Below are positions 13,607 through 36,759 of a stretch of DNA of 64,000 nucleotides, piece by piece. The position numbers and the translations under genes are program-made. Origin of the DNA: Tetrahymena elliotti 4EA (taxonomy: Eukaryota; Ciliophora; Oligohymenophorea; Hymenostomatida; Tetrahymenidae). Positions within the stretch are counted from its first letter, which is position 1, and each line of letters begins with the position of its first letter. The stretch is taken from assembly GCA_000231825.2 (NCBI GenBank), contig JH720293.1, forward strand, positions 1,674,001 to 1,738,000, read 5' to 3'. A model generated the notes under the pieces. It saw only the letters and a program-made list of their open reading frames with translations. It made no database searches and was not told the origin of the DNA.

Positions 13607-13678
13607 GAGATGACACAATTTATAACTTCTTTGACGTCATTGTGCATATTTTCTTTTTCATTAGAATAGCGTCATCTC
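13607..13678. promoter_or_regulatory. Cluster of three bZIP/CRE-like sites upstream of methylcitrate synthase
   Basis: Within 72 bp lie GAGATGAC (13607-13614), the perfect CRE palindrome TGACGTCA (13632-13639) and GTCATCTC (13671-13678). The first and last are exact reverse complements, symmetrically flanking the central palindrome. The stretch is richer in G+C than its surroundings and sits about 120-190 bp before the first in-frame ATG at 13799. TGAC/GTCA half-sites are the known targets of bZIP factors. That this is a real promoter element is inference. Confidence 0.5.
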
Positions 13679-13798
13679 AAAGTAAATAAAAAAGAGATTA
13701 TATGCAAATTTTTGAAGAAATTACTATTAAAATTCAGAAAATTAATTTCAAATAAAAAAACTATCAATCAAAAAAGAAAGAAAAAGTCTGATATTAAA

Positions 13799-15307
13799 AT
13801 GGCTGAGAAAACAGAAAAGACAAAGAAGGCAGGTGGTGGTTTAGCAGGTATTGTTGCTGGCGATAGTGCTATTTCTACAGTTGGTATTGGTATGGGTTTA
13901 AATTACAGAGGATATGATATCGTTGATCTTGCAAAGAATTCTACTTTCGAAGATGTTGCTTACCTTATTCTTTTTGGAAAACTTCCTACTTCAAAGCAAT
14001 TGGAAGAGTTTTTGGACTAGGTTGTCAAATCAAGATCCCTTCCTACTTAATTAAAAGAAGTTCTTGAAAGAATTCCCGTTGATGTGCATCCTATGGACAT
14101 GATGAGAACTGTCAGCTCATTTTTAGGTTTGATTGAGCCTGAAACAAAAGAAAATGACTAATACAAAGTAGCAATTAGATTATTAGGTAAAATATAGTTC
14201 CTTTATTTCATTTAAGGATGGAGCATAAAAATAAAAAGCATTTGAAAGAAATGTCAATTAAATATTCTAAAATTTATTATAAAAAAAGGTATTTTTGGTC
14301 CTGCTATGGCTTATTGGTACCACTTTGCACACAGTGGTGTTAGAATCAATGAACACACAGGTCCTAAAGATACTATTGCTGCTAATTTGGTTAAACTCTT
14401 ACACTTGAGTGAGACTGCTGACCCTATTATAGTAAAAGCAGTAGACATTTCCTTAATTCTTTATGCTGAACATGATTTTAATGCTTCAACTTTTGCTGCT
14501 AGGTAAAGACATATGATATTTTATTTTTAGAAAAGAAAATATTAGAACAGAATATATACAAATCTTTTTTCTTTTAATTTTTAAATTCTCCTTTGAATCT
14601 GACAACGTTTTTGGAATCTTTTATTTTATTTATAAAAATTTAATATTTGTAATCAATAATTAATTACCAATCTTTTTAATAATAATTAGAGTTACTGTAA
14701 GTACTTTGGCTGATTTCTACTCAGGCGTAACAACAGCTATTGGTAAATAAATTTTTTATTGCACTTTAATTAGAATGATTTTATTAATCAAATTTTATAT
14801 ATTATTAAAGGTACTTTAAGAGGTCCCCTTCATGGTGGTGCCAATGAAGCAGTCATGCAATATTTAGAAAAAATTGGCAGCATTGATCAAGCCAATACCT
14901 TTTTGAATGAATCTTTCAAATCCAAGAAATTAATCATGGGCTTTGGTCACAGAGTCTATAAGAATGGAGATCCTCGTAGTGATATTATTAAGGAATACAG
15001 CAAGCTTTTGTCTGAAAAATCACCTAAATATGGCAAGAAGCTTCTTTACTAAATTAGTGAACATATTGAGTCAAGAGTTGTAAATGAAAAGAAGAAATTC
15101 CCTAACTTAGACTTTTACTCTGCTTCTACCTATCACTAATGTGGAATTCCTACTGAATTATTCACTCCTATTTTCGTTGTATCTAGAGTTACTGGTTGGG
15201 CAGCTCACATTTTTGAATAAAGAGCCAACAATAAACTAATTAGACCTACTTCTAATTACACTGGTCCTTAAAAGCTTTCCTTCGTTCCTTTAAATCAAAG
15301 ACTTTGA
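13799..15307 (+). CDS. prpC: 2-methylcitrate synthase (bacterial PrpC type)
   Basis: Condenses propionyl-CoA with oxaloacetate to 2-methylcitrate, the first step of the methylcitrate cycle; citrate synthase activity is a common side reaction. Exons 13799-14186, 14289-14502, 14690-14742 and 14811-15307 join in phase to 383 residues, the usual PrpC length. The catalytic set is present: His in LRGPLHGGANE, His in IMGFGHRVYKNGDPR and Asp in FPNLDFYSAS. The C-terminal part (PTELFTPIFVVSRVTGWAAH, then IRPTSNYTGP) is closer to bacterial PrpC than to the longer mitochondrial citrate synthase. The start MAEKTEK is the first good ATG. The frame stays open upstream with a very basic stretch (KKLLLKFRKLISNKK) that would suit a mitochondrial presequence, but its only in-frame ATG, at 13610, lies inside the CRE cluster. 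Codon choice is less AT-driven than neighbours, suggesting good expression. Confidence 0.9.
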
Positions 15308-15658
15308 TTAGTCAAATATCTTTTATACAAAATAATAAAATTCAATATCTTAAAATTGTATTGTTCCTTCAATTTTTTTTATAATAAAATGTAATTTGGT
15401 AGAAATTAATGATAAAATATTTTTTTATTAATAACTTGTATTTGTTTACAAAAAACTTCTTCTCTTAATTATTTTGAAAGTAGGGATTATTTTTTGTTGT
15501 TTATATTTTCAAATACAATTTAAGAAAAGTATTATAATTACGCTTTCTCAATTAAAACAAATAAAAAAACAAATTTTTGATAAACCAATAGATTTAGACT
15601 ATTATTTAAGCAACCCTTATTATTATTAATACTACTACTACTTAAAGTTGAGGAGACT
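15308..15658. other. Intergenic spacer
   Basis: AT-rich 3' flank of the methylcitrate synthase gene and 5' flank of the PH-domain gene. No open frame or RNA gene seen. Confidence 0.6.
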
Positions 15659-16168
15659 ATGAAAACATATTTAAATTCTCAAGATATTTTATTTTAATGT
15701 GAAGTGATGAAGCAATCAAAACATCTTAAAACTTGGAGAAAGTAAAATTTTTTTTAATTTAGCATTTTTGGTGATTTTATCATCAAAAATTCAAAAATGA
15801 TCATCTTGCAAAATAAATATAGCTCAATAATACTTTAAAGACTACTACAAAACAAATGATACATTTATATAATATATATAAAAAATAGGAGATATATCAT
15901 CATTACAGAAGAGTATGTATATACATTTAAAAGTAGTGAATCTTTAAGTAACCCTACAGAAGTAATTAATCTTAAAGACATCAAAAAAGTTGCTTCTTAA
16001 TGCGAATAGACAGAGCAAAATCTTAATTAATTTGTAATATATAAGAATTACTTATTAATCTATAGATAGATTTTAACACATACTTTTATCAAAATAGTTT
16101 ATATAAACAGATTAATCCACTTTTAAATTTTAATGTCATTGTCAAGAACTCAAAGATTATTTAATTGA
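15659..16168 (+). CDS. Small PH-domain protein
   Basis: Exon 1 (15659-15741, start MKTYLNSQDILFQCEVMKQS) joins across a 147-bp intron (15742-15888, GTAAAA...AATAG) to an exon starting at 15889. The joined protein reads SKHLKTWRKRYIIITEEYVYTFKS across the splice, given here in two pieces: SKHLKTWRK and RYIIITEEYVYTFKS. This is the classic first-to-third strand pattern of pleckstrin-homology domains (K-W-x-K-R-x-F-V-L...L-x-x-F-K-S). NPTEVINLKDIKKVAS continues the domain. PH domains bind phosphoinositides or proteins at membranes. The last strand and the closing tryptophan helix are not clear. Reading on without another intron ends at TGA 16166-16168 (121 residues), but a further intron from 16034 is possible. 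The 3' end is therefore uncertain. Confidence 0.6.
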
Positions 16169-17298
16169 CTTTATAAGTAAAATATTATAACTCATAAATA
16201 TTTTAGAAATAAATTCTTTACCCTCACATTTTTCTGAAATTTATTTATTTGTTATAAAAAAAGATAAGAATGCTTTTTCCCTCCCTCCTAAAAACTTCTG
16301 AAAATATCTAGCTTATTCTATCTTTAACATCTTTAAATGCTTTCCCTCTATTAATTTTCAATAAATTGTGGACTCTTAAAATTATTTTTCTAATATAAAT
16401 TAAAGTAAAAACTGTAAAAATACCTCTATCGTAATTTATTAGTTAATTGTTGGTACTAAATTAAATATTTATCTTATTTTAAATCTTTTGATTAAAAAAG
16501 AATATTTTTTGATAAAATCAATACTTATTTATGTAGTTTTTTCCAAATAAACTGCAATTAAAAATATTATTCTCAAAAATAAAATTTTGATTTCCTTGAT
16601 ACATAAATTTAGCAAGTAAAACGAGTAAAAATGTTTAAATAAGATGATATACTTTTTTAAAATAGATTTTATTTAATAATGGCTGATAAATTATTTTTGA
16701 TTAACTAAATAGATCAACATGAAAAGCTCTATCAAAAGAACAGCAGTCAATTTATCATTTTAAAATTAAATTATTTTTGAAAAATATTCTTTAGCTTAAA
16801 TAAATTCTTCTCAATAAACTTAATAGAAAATATTTACATTGGTAATTTAAGATTTATATTTAAATACAAAATTTAATAGAACCAAACTCTTTTAATTTTA
16901 AAATCTTACAAATCAAAGTAATCAATCATTTTCACATTCAGAACATCTAGTTTTTAATTATTTTTGAATATTTTAATTTTTAAAATATTTTTTATATTTA
17001 AAAATATTATGATGGATGATTAAAAAAAGCTTAGATTGCTTACTTTTTAAGAATCAATTTAATTTTTGTTTGATATTTCTAAATATTCAAATTTCATTTG
17101 ATGATTCAAATCAAGTCAAATATAAATTTCTAGAATTATTTTTATAATTAAAATTACACCTTTAAAATTTCTATGAAATATGAAACAAAAGAAATATGAT
17201 TTTGTATTTTATAAAAATTCTTTAGTAAATATTTACAAAATTAACAAATATTACAATTTTTAGTATAACCTAGCTTTTTAATACAGATAGGTAATAGC
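16169..17298. other. Intergenic spacer between convergent genes
   Basis: About 1.1 kb of AT-rich sequence between a plus-strand and a minus-strand gene. Long TGA-free stretches occur because the code has one stop, but their amino-acid use is low-complexity F/I/K/N and I do not accept them as genes. Confidence 0.55.
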
Positions 17299-19013
17299 TC
17301 AATCATGCAAAGAGATTTCAACATCTTTATTATCCAAATATATTTACTCAAATATCTAGCCATACATACTGTATCTTAATTAGAAAGAAGAAAAAAAATT
17401 GGATGAGTTAAAAAATAATTAAATTTACTTTATAATTAGAGATTTTGAAGTATCGTTTTCTCTGCAAGGGTTGAAGAATCCAATTAAATTTTCTTTACTA
17501 AGTGTTGAAATAAAAAGACCTCTTTTATTTTAGAAGAATCTTAAAGGGATAGTAACATCAATAACTTCAGCTCTATCTTTATTTTGATGTAAATAATTTG
17601 CTCTATTTTGAGATTCTTTTAATTCTTTAATGTGTTGGGTATTTCCATAGTATCCTTCTATTATTATTAAACCATTCCTGTTGATCTGATATTAATTATT
17701 TTCTTGAGATTAGAATTCTATCAAATTAATTTATCCTTTTCTTTTTTTTATTTTTTCTTCTAATGCTTTTTTATATTGCTTCTCTTTTTCACCTTCAGAT
17801 TTTTTATTTGTTTATTTAAAATATTTTATGCCTAAAATAGTGATTAGAGATGCTAATCCAAATATTGAAATAAGTTTTTATTGAGAAGCTTCGAAAGAAA
17901 AAACAGGAAGGCTGATTTCAAAATTACTTTTTTTAAATCCAGCTATTATATTTATGTAATTTGTTTAAATTTAAACACCCAATTTAACTTTCCACTAGTC
18001 ATTTACTTTATATGAGGCATTAACTTCTTATTCAGAGAGAACAAAAGACTAGTTAGCTTATAAATTTATAGAAAAATTAGTATTTGCTATCTTCTTTGTC
18101 ACTTATGCTTTTAAGAATAAATTAGATGAAGGCACTGAAGGGTTGTCAAATCTATTTATTTTATTATTAAACATTTTAAAATGACAAAAGATCTATAATA
18201 AGTTTACTATAAGTCATTATATTCCAAATTTAACAAAGCCTTATAGTTGCCTCTTTTCCATAACTAATGCTAAAGTCCTATGGATATAATATCTCCATAA
18301 TTCAAATAAACTTAACTATCTTTTATTATTATTTAAAATTTAATCTTAGATATCATAGAAAATTTATGTTACTTGAATTTAATTTTATAAATCTAAAAGT
18401 TTTTTATGATAAAGGAACTCCTTAAATATATTCTCCATACTTCATTTCTGCACTTAAATACCTTTAAATATTAAAAATTTTAGAAAGAAATTCTTTTGTT
18501 TAAAAAATCAATATACATATCAGCATAAATATTTTAGAGAACAGAAAAAGATAAATGATTTGCTCTGCTTTTATAGTATCCTAATTTAAACAATGTAGTA
18601 TCACTATAGTAGTATTTCAGATAAGGATACAAAAAGTAAGAAGGAGACTATTTATTTTGAACAATTCCTAAATTTAGGTGAAAATGAAGGTCCTAATAAA
18701 GAGGCATTTTTATATCTGACATAGCTATAATATTTCTGTCTTAAAACAAAAAAGAACCTTAACTTTCACGTTTCATTTCTGGTTTGTTAACTTTGACAAA
18801 AGTTAAATGTTCATTGTATTTATTCTTTTAGATTTATTGCAATGTAGGAATAAATCTTTTGTTAATTTGATGACATGATTTCAACTTAAAAACTGTTCGT
18901 GTTTCATAACTCTTATCAACATTATTAATGTTCTTTTTTTTACTAATAATTTTTAATTTCTTTAAATCCTTTCTAAAGACCTCCTCGTTATACTACTTTT
19001 AAAGCTATGACAT
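17299..19013 (-). CDS. DNAJC11-like mitochondrial protein, J domain not seen
   Basis: Exons 19013-18517, 18461-18373, 18310-18208 and 18151-17299 join exactly in phase to 513 residues; the introns are 55, 62 and 56 bp. The C-terminal third matches the DUF3395 region of DNAJC11: a membrane segment (KLISIFGLASLITILGIKYF), a charged coiled coil (KSEGEKEKQYKKALEEKIKK), then LIIIEGYYGN, VIDVTIPLRFF, LSKENLIGFFNPC and a closing SMYGQIFEQIYLDNKDVEIS. In animals DNAJC11 sits at the mitochondrial outer membrane with the MICOS/MIB cristae-organising complex. The middle is rich in alternating strands, in line with the barrel-like region of the family. DNAJC11 normally starts with a J domain. Here the N-terminus (MSQLQKQYNEEVFRKDLKKL) shows no HPD motif and none is visible up to the gap at 19535. 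Either the domain was lost or an upstream exon is missing. Confidence 0.8.
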
Positions 19014-19463
19014 TTTTCTGAAATAAGAAAAAAATATATTTATTAAATTGAATAGTTTTTAAAATATCTTTGATTAAAACTTAATTTATTGTTTATAACT
19101 ATATATTGAAAATTAATATAAAACATAGAATATTCTTATTCACTAATAATTGAATAAATAAAATATGAACTTGTGTTCTACAATTATTTTTTTACGTAAA
19201 TTCTAGAAAAAATTACTCAAATAAATTAAAATTAATTCGAATGTCAATTTTATTTAACATTTTTAGAGTTCAAGCTAGATGAGGGAGATAAAAAAATGAA
19301 TATTTTTATAAAATTATTTTAAATAAAAAAATAATTATTATTTAATTTGGTTTTACAAAAAAGTGAAAAGTGGGAATTCTTAAATTAAATAGACATTTTT
19401 AACTTGATGAAAGAAAATGCAGAAGAAAATTATTTTAATTTAAACAAAACTCTAATCTTTATT

Positions 19464-19534
19464 TTATATATATATATATATAGTACCCTGGGGTACTGCC
19501 TATTTCAGGCTTGTGCCATACAATATTACAACTT
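19464..19534. repeat. TA microsatellite and GC-richer palindromic sequence at gap edge
   Basis: An alternating TA tract is followed by AGTACCC-TG-GGGTACT, a perfect 7-bp inverted repeat, and directly by GCCT-ATTTC-AGGC, a second small hairpin. Base composition here is far from the surrounding DNA. The N gap begins right after it, as expected if a repeated element stopped the assembly. Identity unknown. Confidence 0.55.
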
Positions 19535-19634
19535 NNNNNNNNNNNNNNNNNNNNNNNNNNNNNNNNNNNNNNNNNNNNNNNNNNNNNNNNNNNNNNNNNN
19601 NNNNNNNNNNNNNNNNNNNNNNNNNNNNNNNNNN
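19535..19634. other. Assembly gap (100 N)
   Basis: Exactly 100 unknown bases, the usual size for a gap of undetermined length. Any peptide read across it is meaningless. Confidence 0.99.
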
Positions 19635-19824
19635 AATATTTATTATTAAAATGTAAGAATATCACATATTAATAATAAATTGGGATTTAATAATAATTTT
19701 TAATTATTAATTTACTAGAAACCAAGTAGGAACAACAATCAGAAAGATAGTACATTTACAAAATTTGAAGAATCTTTAAATAGATAAATAAAATTAGGAT
19801 TTAGTTAAGCAAATATTTTAAAAA

Positions 19825-20838
19825 ATGAGCAGGATAAACTTTGAAGATGACCAAAACTCTTCTTAAAAATCTAAATCTAATAATTTCAAGCTCCTTGATG
19901 ATATAGAAGATAAATTAATGAGAGATGTTGTATTAACTAGTAAACCTTTGTATGAATATCAAGATATGTACTTGCCTAAAATAGAATAAGGTTAAAGAGC
20001 ATATGAAAATTGTTTAAAGGGTGAAGTTCCTAAAAGTACCTTTGATAAAATCTTGTAAAGAAAAGAACCCTTGGATAATGATTTAAATTATATGAAAGTA
20101 GAAAAATTGAAAAAATAATTTATATATGAGAATATAGAATCTTAAACTCATAGCTATCAAAAATAATAATAAGATGTTAAAGTATTTTAGAAAAAAAATA
20201 AAAAATTGAATTTCTTTTTTAGCGATGCTGATACAATAGAAGAAATAGCTATTGACGCTGCTTATCATAATTAAATATCTGATTAGGTTGGTTAAAATGA
20301 GTAAGAAAATGAAATAAATGAAAACTTAGAATAAAATTAGAAATTTAAATTAAAAGCTAAAGTAGATACACATTCTTAAGGAAATAAATTATTTTTTGTT
20401 TATAAAGACCAAGAATATAGGTTAGAAAGAGAGTATCCTGGAAATGTTTTCATAGAGCTTAGAAAGGGAGATATGGTTGGAATATTTAAGAAAGATGATT
20501 TCATTTATATTCCTATTGAAATAGAATAGTAATAGTAGGTTTAATAATAAAACCCAAATAAATTACATAGCAGTATTTCTAGTAATAACTAACTTGTTAT
20601 GGAAAGTAAACATCTAATAACAGAACAATAAGATGACCATTCAGAAATATCAACTCGTTCAAAAAATTATAGTATAAGTAGTCATCATACAAACCACTTC
20701 TAGTATAGGAAAAAAAATCAATCAGCCAAAAAGATTACAAGCAATTATTTGCATGTCACACCTAATAAATAATATGTAAATAATAGTTCTTCTAAAAATA
20801 TATCTTACATGTCTACGGCTTCATAAAAGCGTTATTGA
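19825..20838 (+). CDS. Q/N-rich protein, unknown function
   Basis: A single exon from ATG 19825 to TGA 20836-20838 encodes 337 residues with no intron. The N-terminal third is charged and helical (NNFKLLDDIEDKLMRDVV, YQDMYLPKIEQGQRAYENC). An acidic stretch follows (FFFSDADTIEEIAIDAA). The only part that looks like a compact fold is at about residues 180-235: KLFFVYKDQEYRLEREYPG, then IELRKGDMVGIFKKDDFIYI. This alternation of strands recalls SH3-like barrels, but I cannot assign it. The tail is low-complexity Q/N/S with an SH-rich segment (SISSHHTNHF). No signal peptide or membrane segment. Upstream lie the assembly gap and a spacer. I do not recognise the family. Confidence 0.75.
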
Positions 20839-22441
20839 AAAGAACTTTAGTAGTTAGTTAAATTAAATTAATAAATTATTTTTATAAATAAGCAAACTTT
20901 GTATTTATTCTACATTTCATTTATTTATTTTTTAAAGTGATAAAAAAAATCTGAATTTCAAAAAATATATTTTAAAAAAGATCAATTCATTGCTTCAGAA
21001 TTTTATCATTTCACTTTACTATTTTTTTTCCAAATATATTTGCTAATTTTCAATAAAGTATTTTCTAATAAATTTACATTTAAATTTAATAGAATAAATC
21101 AGTACAAATATTATTGTCCAATATGTATACATTCAAAAGTCAAAAGAGTTTCTAAATATCAAGTTTAGTTTAAAAATAAAAAATAATATTTACCTTTTTA
21201 AATAATAATAAATGAAATCGAATAATTTAAATATCTATTTAAATAGAACCAAAATGTCTGATTAATTCATAAATAATTATTTAAAGATCCCCTTTGTATC
21301 TTAAAAGTAAAAATTTATCTTTTAAATTTCTGATCACAAAAGATTTAATACTTTTAATGATGTATTATTTTTGTTGTAATATGAAGTAAAACTTAACATA
21401 AAATGACAAATTATCTCAGAATAGATTAGATGCTTAAGTTTATTTACTTGAATTTAAAAATGGCCTATTTTTATTTTGATATTAATTAAAAGCAAGATAT
21501 TAATCTACTTAAATCTATTTCAAAAATAATTGACAGACTTCAAAAATTTAGATTAAGAAATGAACAAAATAAAATAACCTGTGATGTAACAATATTTATT
21601 TCTATGTATGGCTTCATGAAATCTGCTGGTTCAAATTTTACAACTTTAAGCGCCTTCTCAAGTATCATATTTAATTCTTTAATCATAGAGGGTTAAGAAA
21701 GAAATAATCTTTTTTTGGTGTTTAGGAATATTTTTTAATATTTTCCAAGTAAATTTGATAAGTTTTGACCAATTTATTTATGAGCAGTTGAATAAATTGC
21801 TATGAAGTGCTTTTATGTTTATTAACTTTTAATATAAAGGTTTAGAATTAACTAATTAGTAAATGATAACACAATTATCTATCTTCCCTCCAATTTTTTT
21901 AATTTTTTGATTATTAACACTCAATTTTTTATCAATTAAAAAACTTTTTTGAAATTAGTTTTATGAACTTACATTATTTAGATTTTGTTAAGCCAAAATG
22001 TATAAAAGAAATTACAGAAAAAAAATAGAGGGTTTAAACATAAATAAACAAATAATGAATTAATTAGAATGTGATACTAGCTTGCTTTTTATGATTTATT
22101 TATTTTATCAAAAAATAGATAAATATTTGCAAATAATTTGTTTGATTCTCTTATTAATTTTTGATAAAAAGATTATATAATTTGTAGAAAAATAAGTATT
22201 GTGTAGAGATTAATATTAGAATTAACAAGCTAAATAATATTTTATCTCCATATTTTTAATCTGAATATTAGGAAATTTAAATAACATTAAAGATTTCTAA
22301 TTTATTTATTCTTTGAGTAAAGTATATCCATTTAGCTCTCTTAGATTATTTTAATCATAAACACTGACCAATATATAGTGAGGATTACTTTTATAAGTTT
22401 TATCATAAATGTAGAAAATTAGCAAAGATATAAGCCTTCTT
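20839..22441. other. Intergenic spacer
   Basis: About 1.6 kb of AT-rich sequence before the BEACH gene. The only item of note is a short minus-strand peptide at 21579-21686, listed separately. No RNA gene seen. Confidence 0.5.
21579..21686 (-). pseudogene. Possible relic of a protein-primed family B DNA polymerase (Polinton/Tlr type)
   Basis: The minus strand from 21686 down to 21579 reads MIKELNMILEKALKVVKF then EPADFMKPYIEINIVTSQ. The order K-x-x-KF...(D/W)-(F/L)-MKPYIE-x-N is reminiscent of the segment before the palm motif in polymerases of Polinton/Maverick and organellar plasmid elements. In those enzymes an NT..R..A..FEKD..K block should follow; here it does not, and a TGA soon ends the frame. 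Only about 36 residues match, so chance remains possible. Tetrahymena germline DNA does carry Maverick-like Tlr elements. Confidence 0.3.
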
Positions 22442-36277
<13,836 letters not shown>

Positions 36278-36759
36278 AAAATAAAAAAGACATTCAAAAA
36301 TATTTTGCTTTTTTGTTTAGTAGCAATTCAAATTATTTATTTATATATTTATATGAAAATATGTAAGTTTTAATTGCTTAATTTTAAATTCGCGAAAAGA
36401 CTTCTAATAAAAATATGAATACAACTTTAATCTGTTTATTTTGTTCTTAATTGTCTTTTTTTAGATTTTTCAATGGAAAAATATTTTATGAACTTATTTC
36501 TAAATTATCTTCAAAATTGGGAAACATGATTCTGAAATAATAATGTTAGAGTTATACAAAATTTTTATGGATATAGAATATTTGGTAGGTTTAGAGATTT
36601 TGTGAAATTGTTATTACCCAATCAAATTAATCTGCTAATTTATTGAAAAAAATTATATTTTTTGTTTGATATTTCATAAATATCACTGAAGAAATTTTGT
36701 TTACAAAGATATTTTTATAGAAAATCAAGAGATAAAGAGATAAGAAGAAATTTGAATAA
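36278..36759. other. Intergenic spacer
   Basis: AT-rich 3' flank of the BEACH gene and promoter region of the GAF gene. Nothing else seen. Confidence 0.6.

Noticed and set aside
15742..15888. Peptide SIFGDFIIKNSKMIILQNKY as an extra PH-gene exon
   Set aside because: Splicing 15741 to 15889 rebuilds a perfect PH strand (TWRK-RYIIITEEYVYTFKS), so this stretch is intron.
16169..17298. Long TGA-free stretches in the spacer
   Set aside because: With one stop codon, AT-rich DNA stays open by chance; the products are low-complexity and lack start, splice or family support.
19404..19665. Frames spanning the N gap on both strands
   Set aside because: They exist only because the unknown bases are read as open codons.
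20083..20268. Minus-strand hydrophobic frame
   Set aside because: Antisense to the intronless 337-residue gene at 19825-20838.
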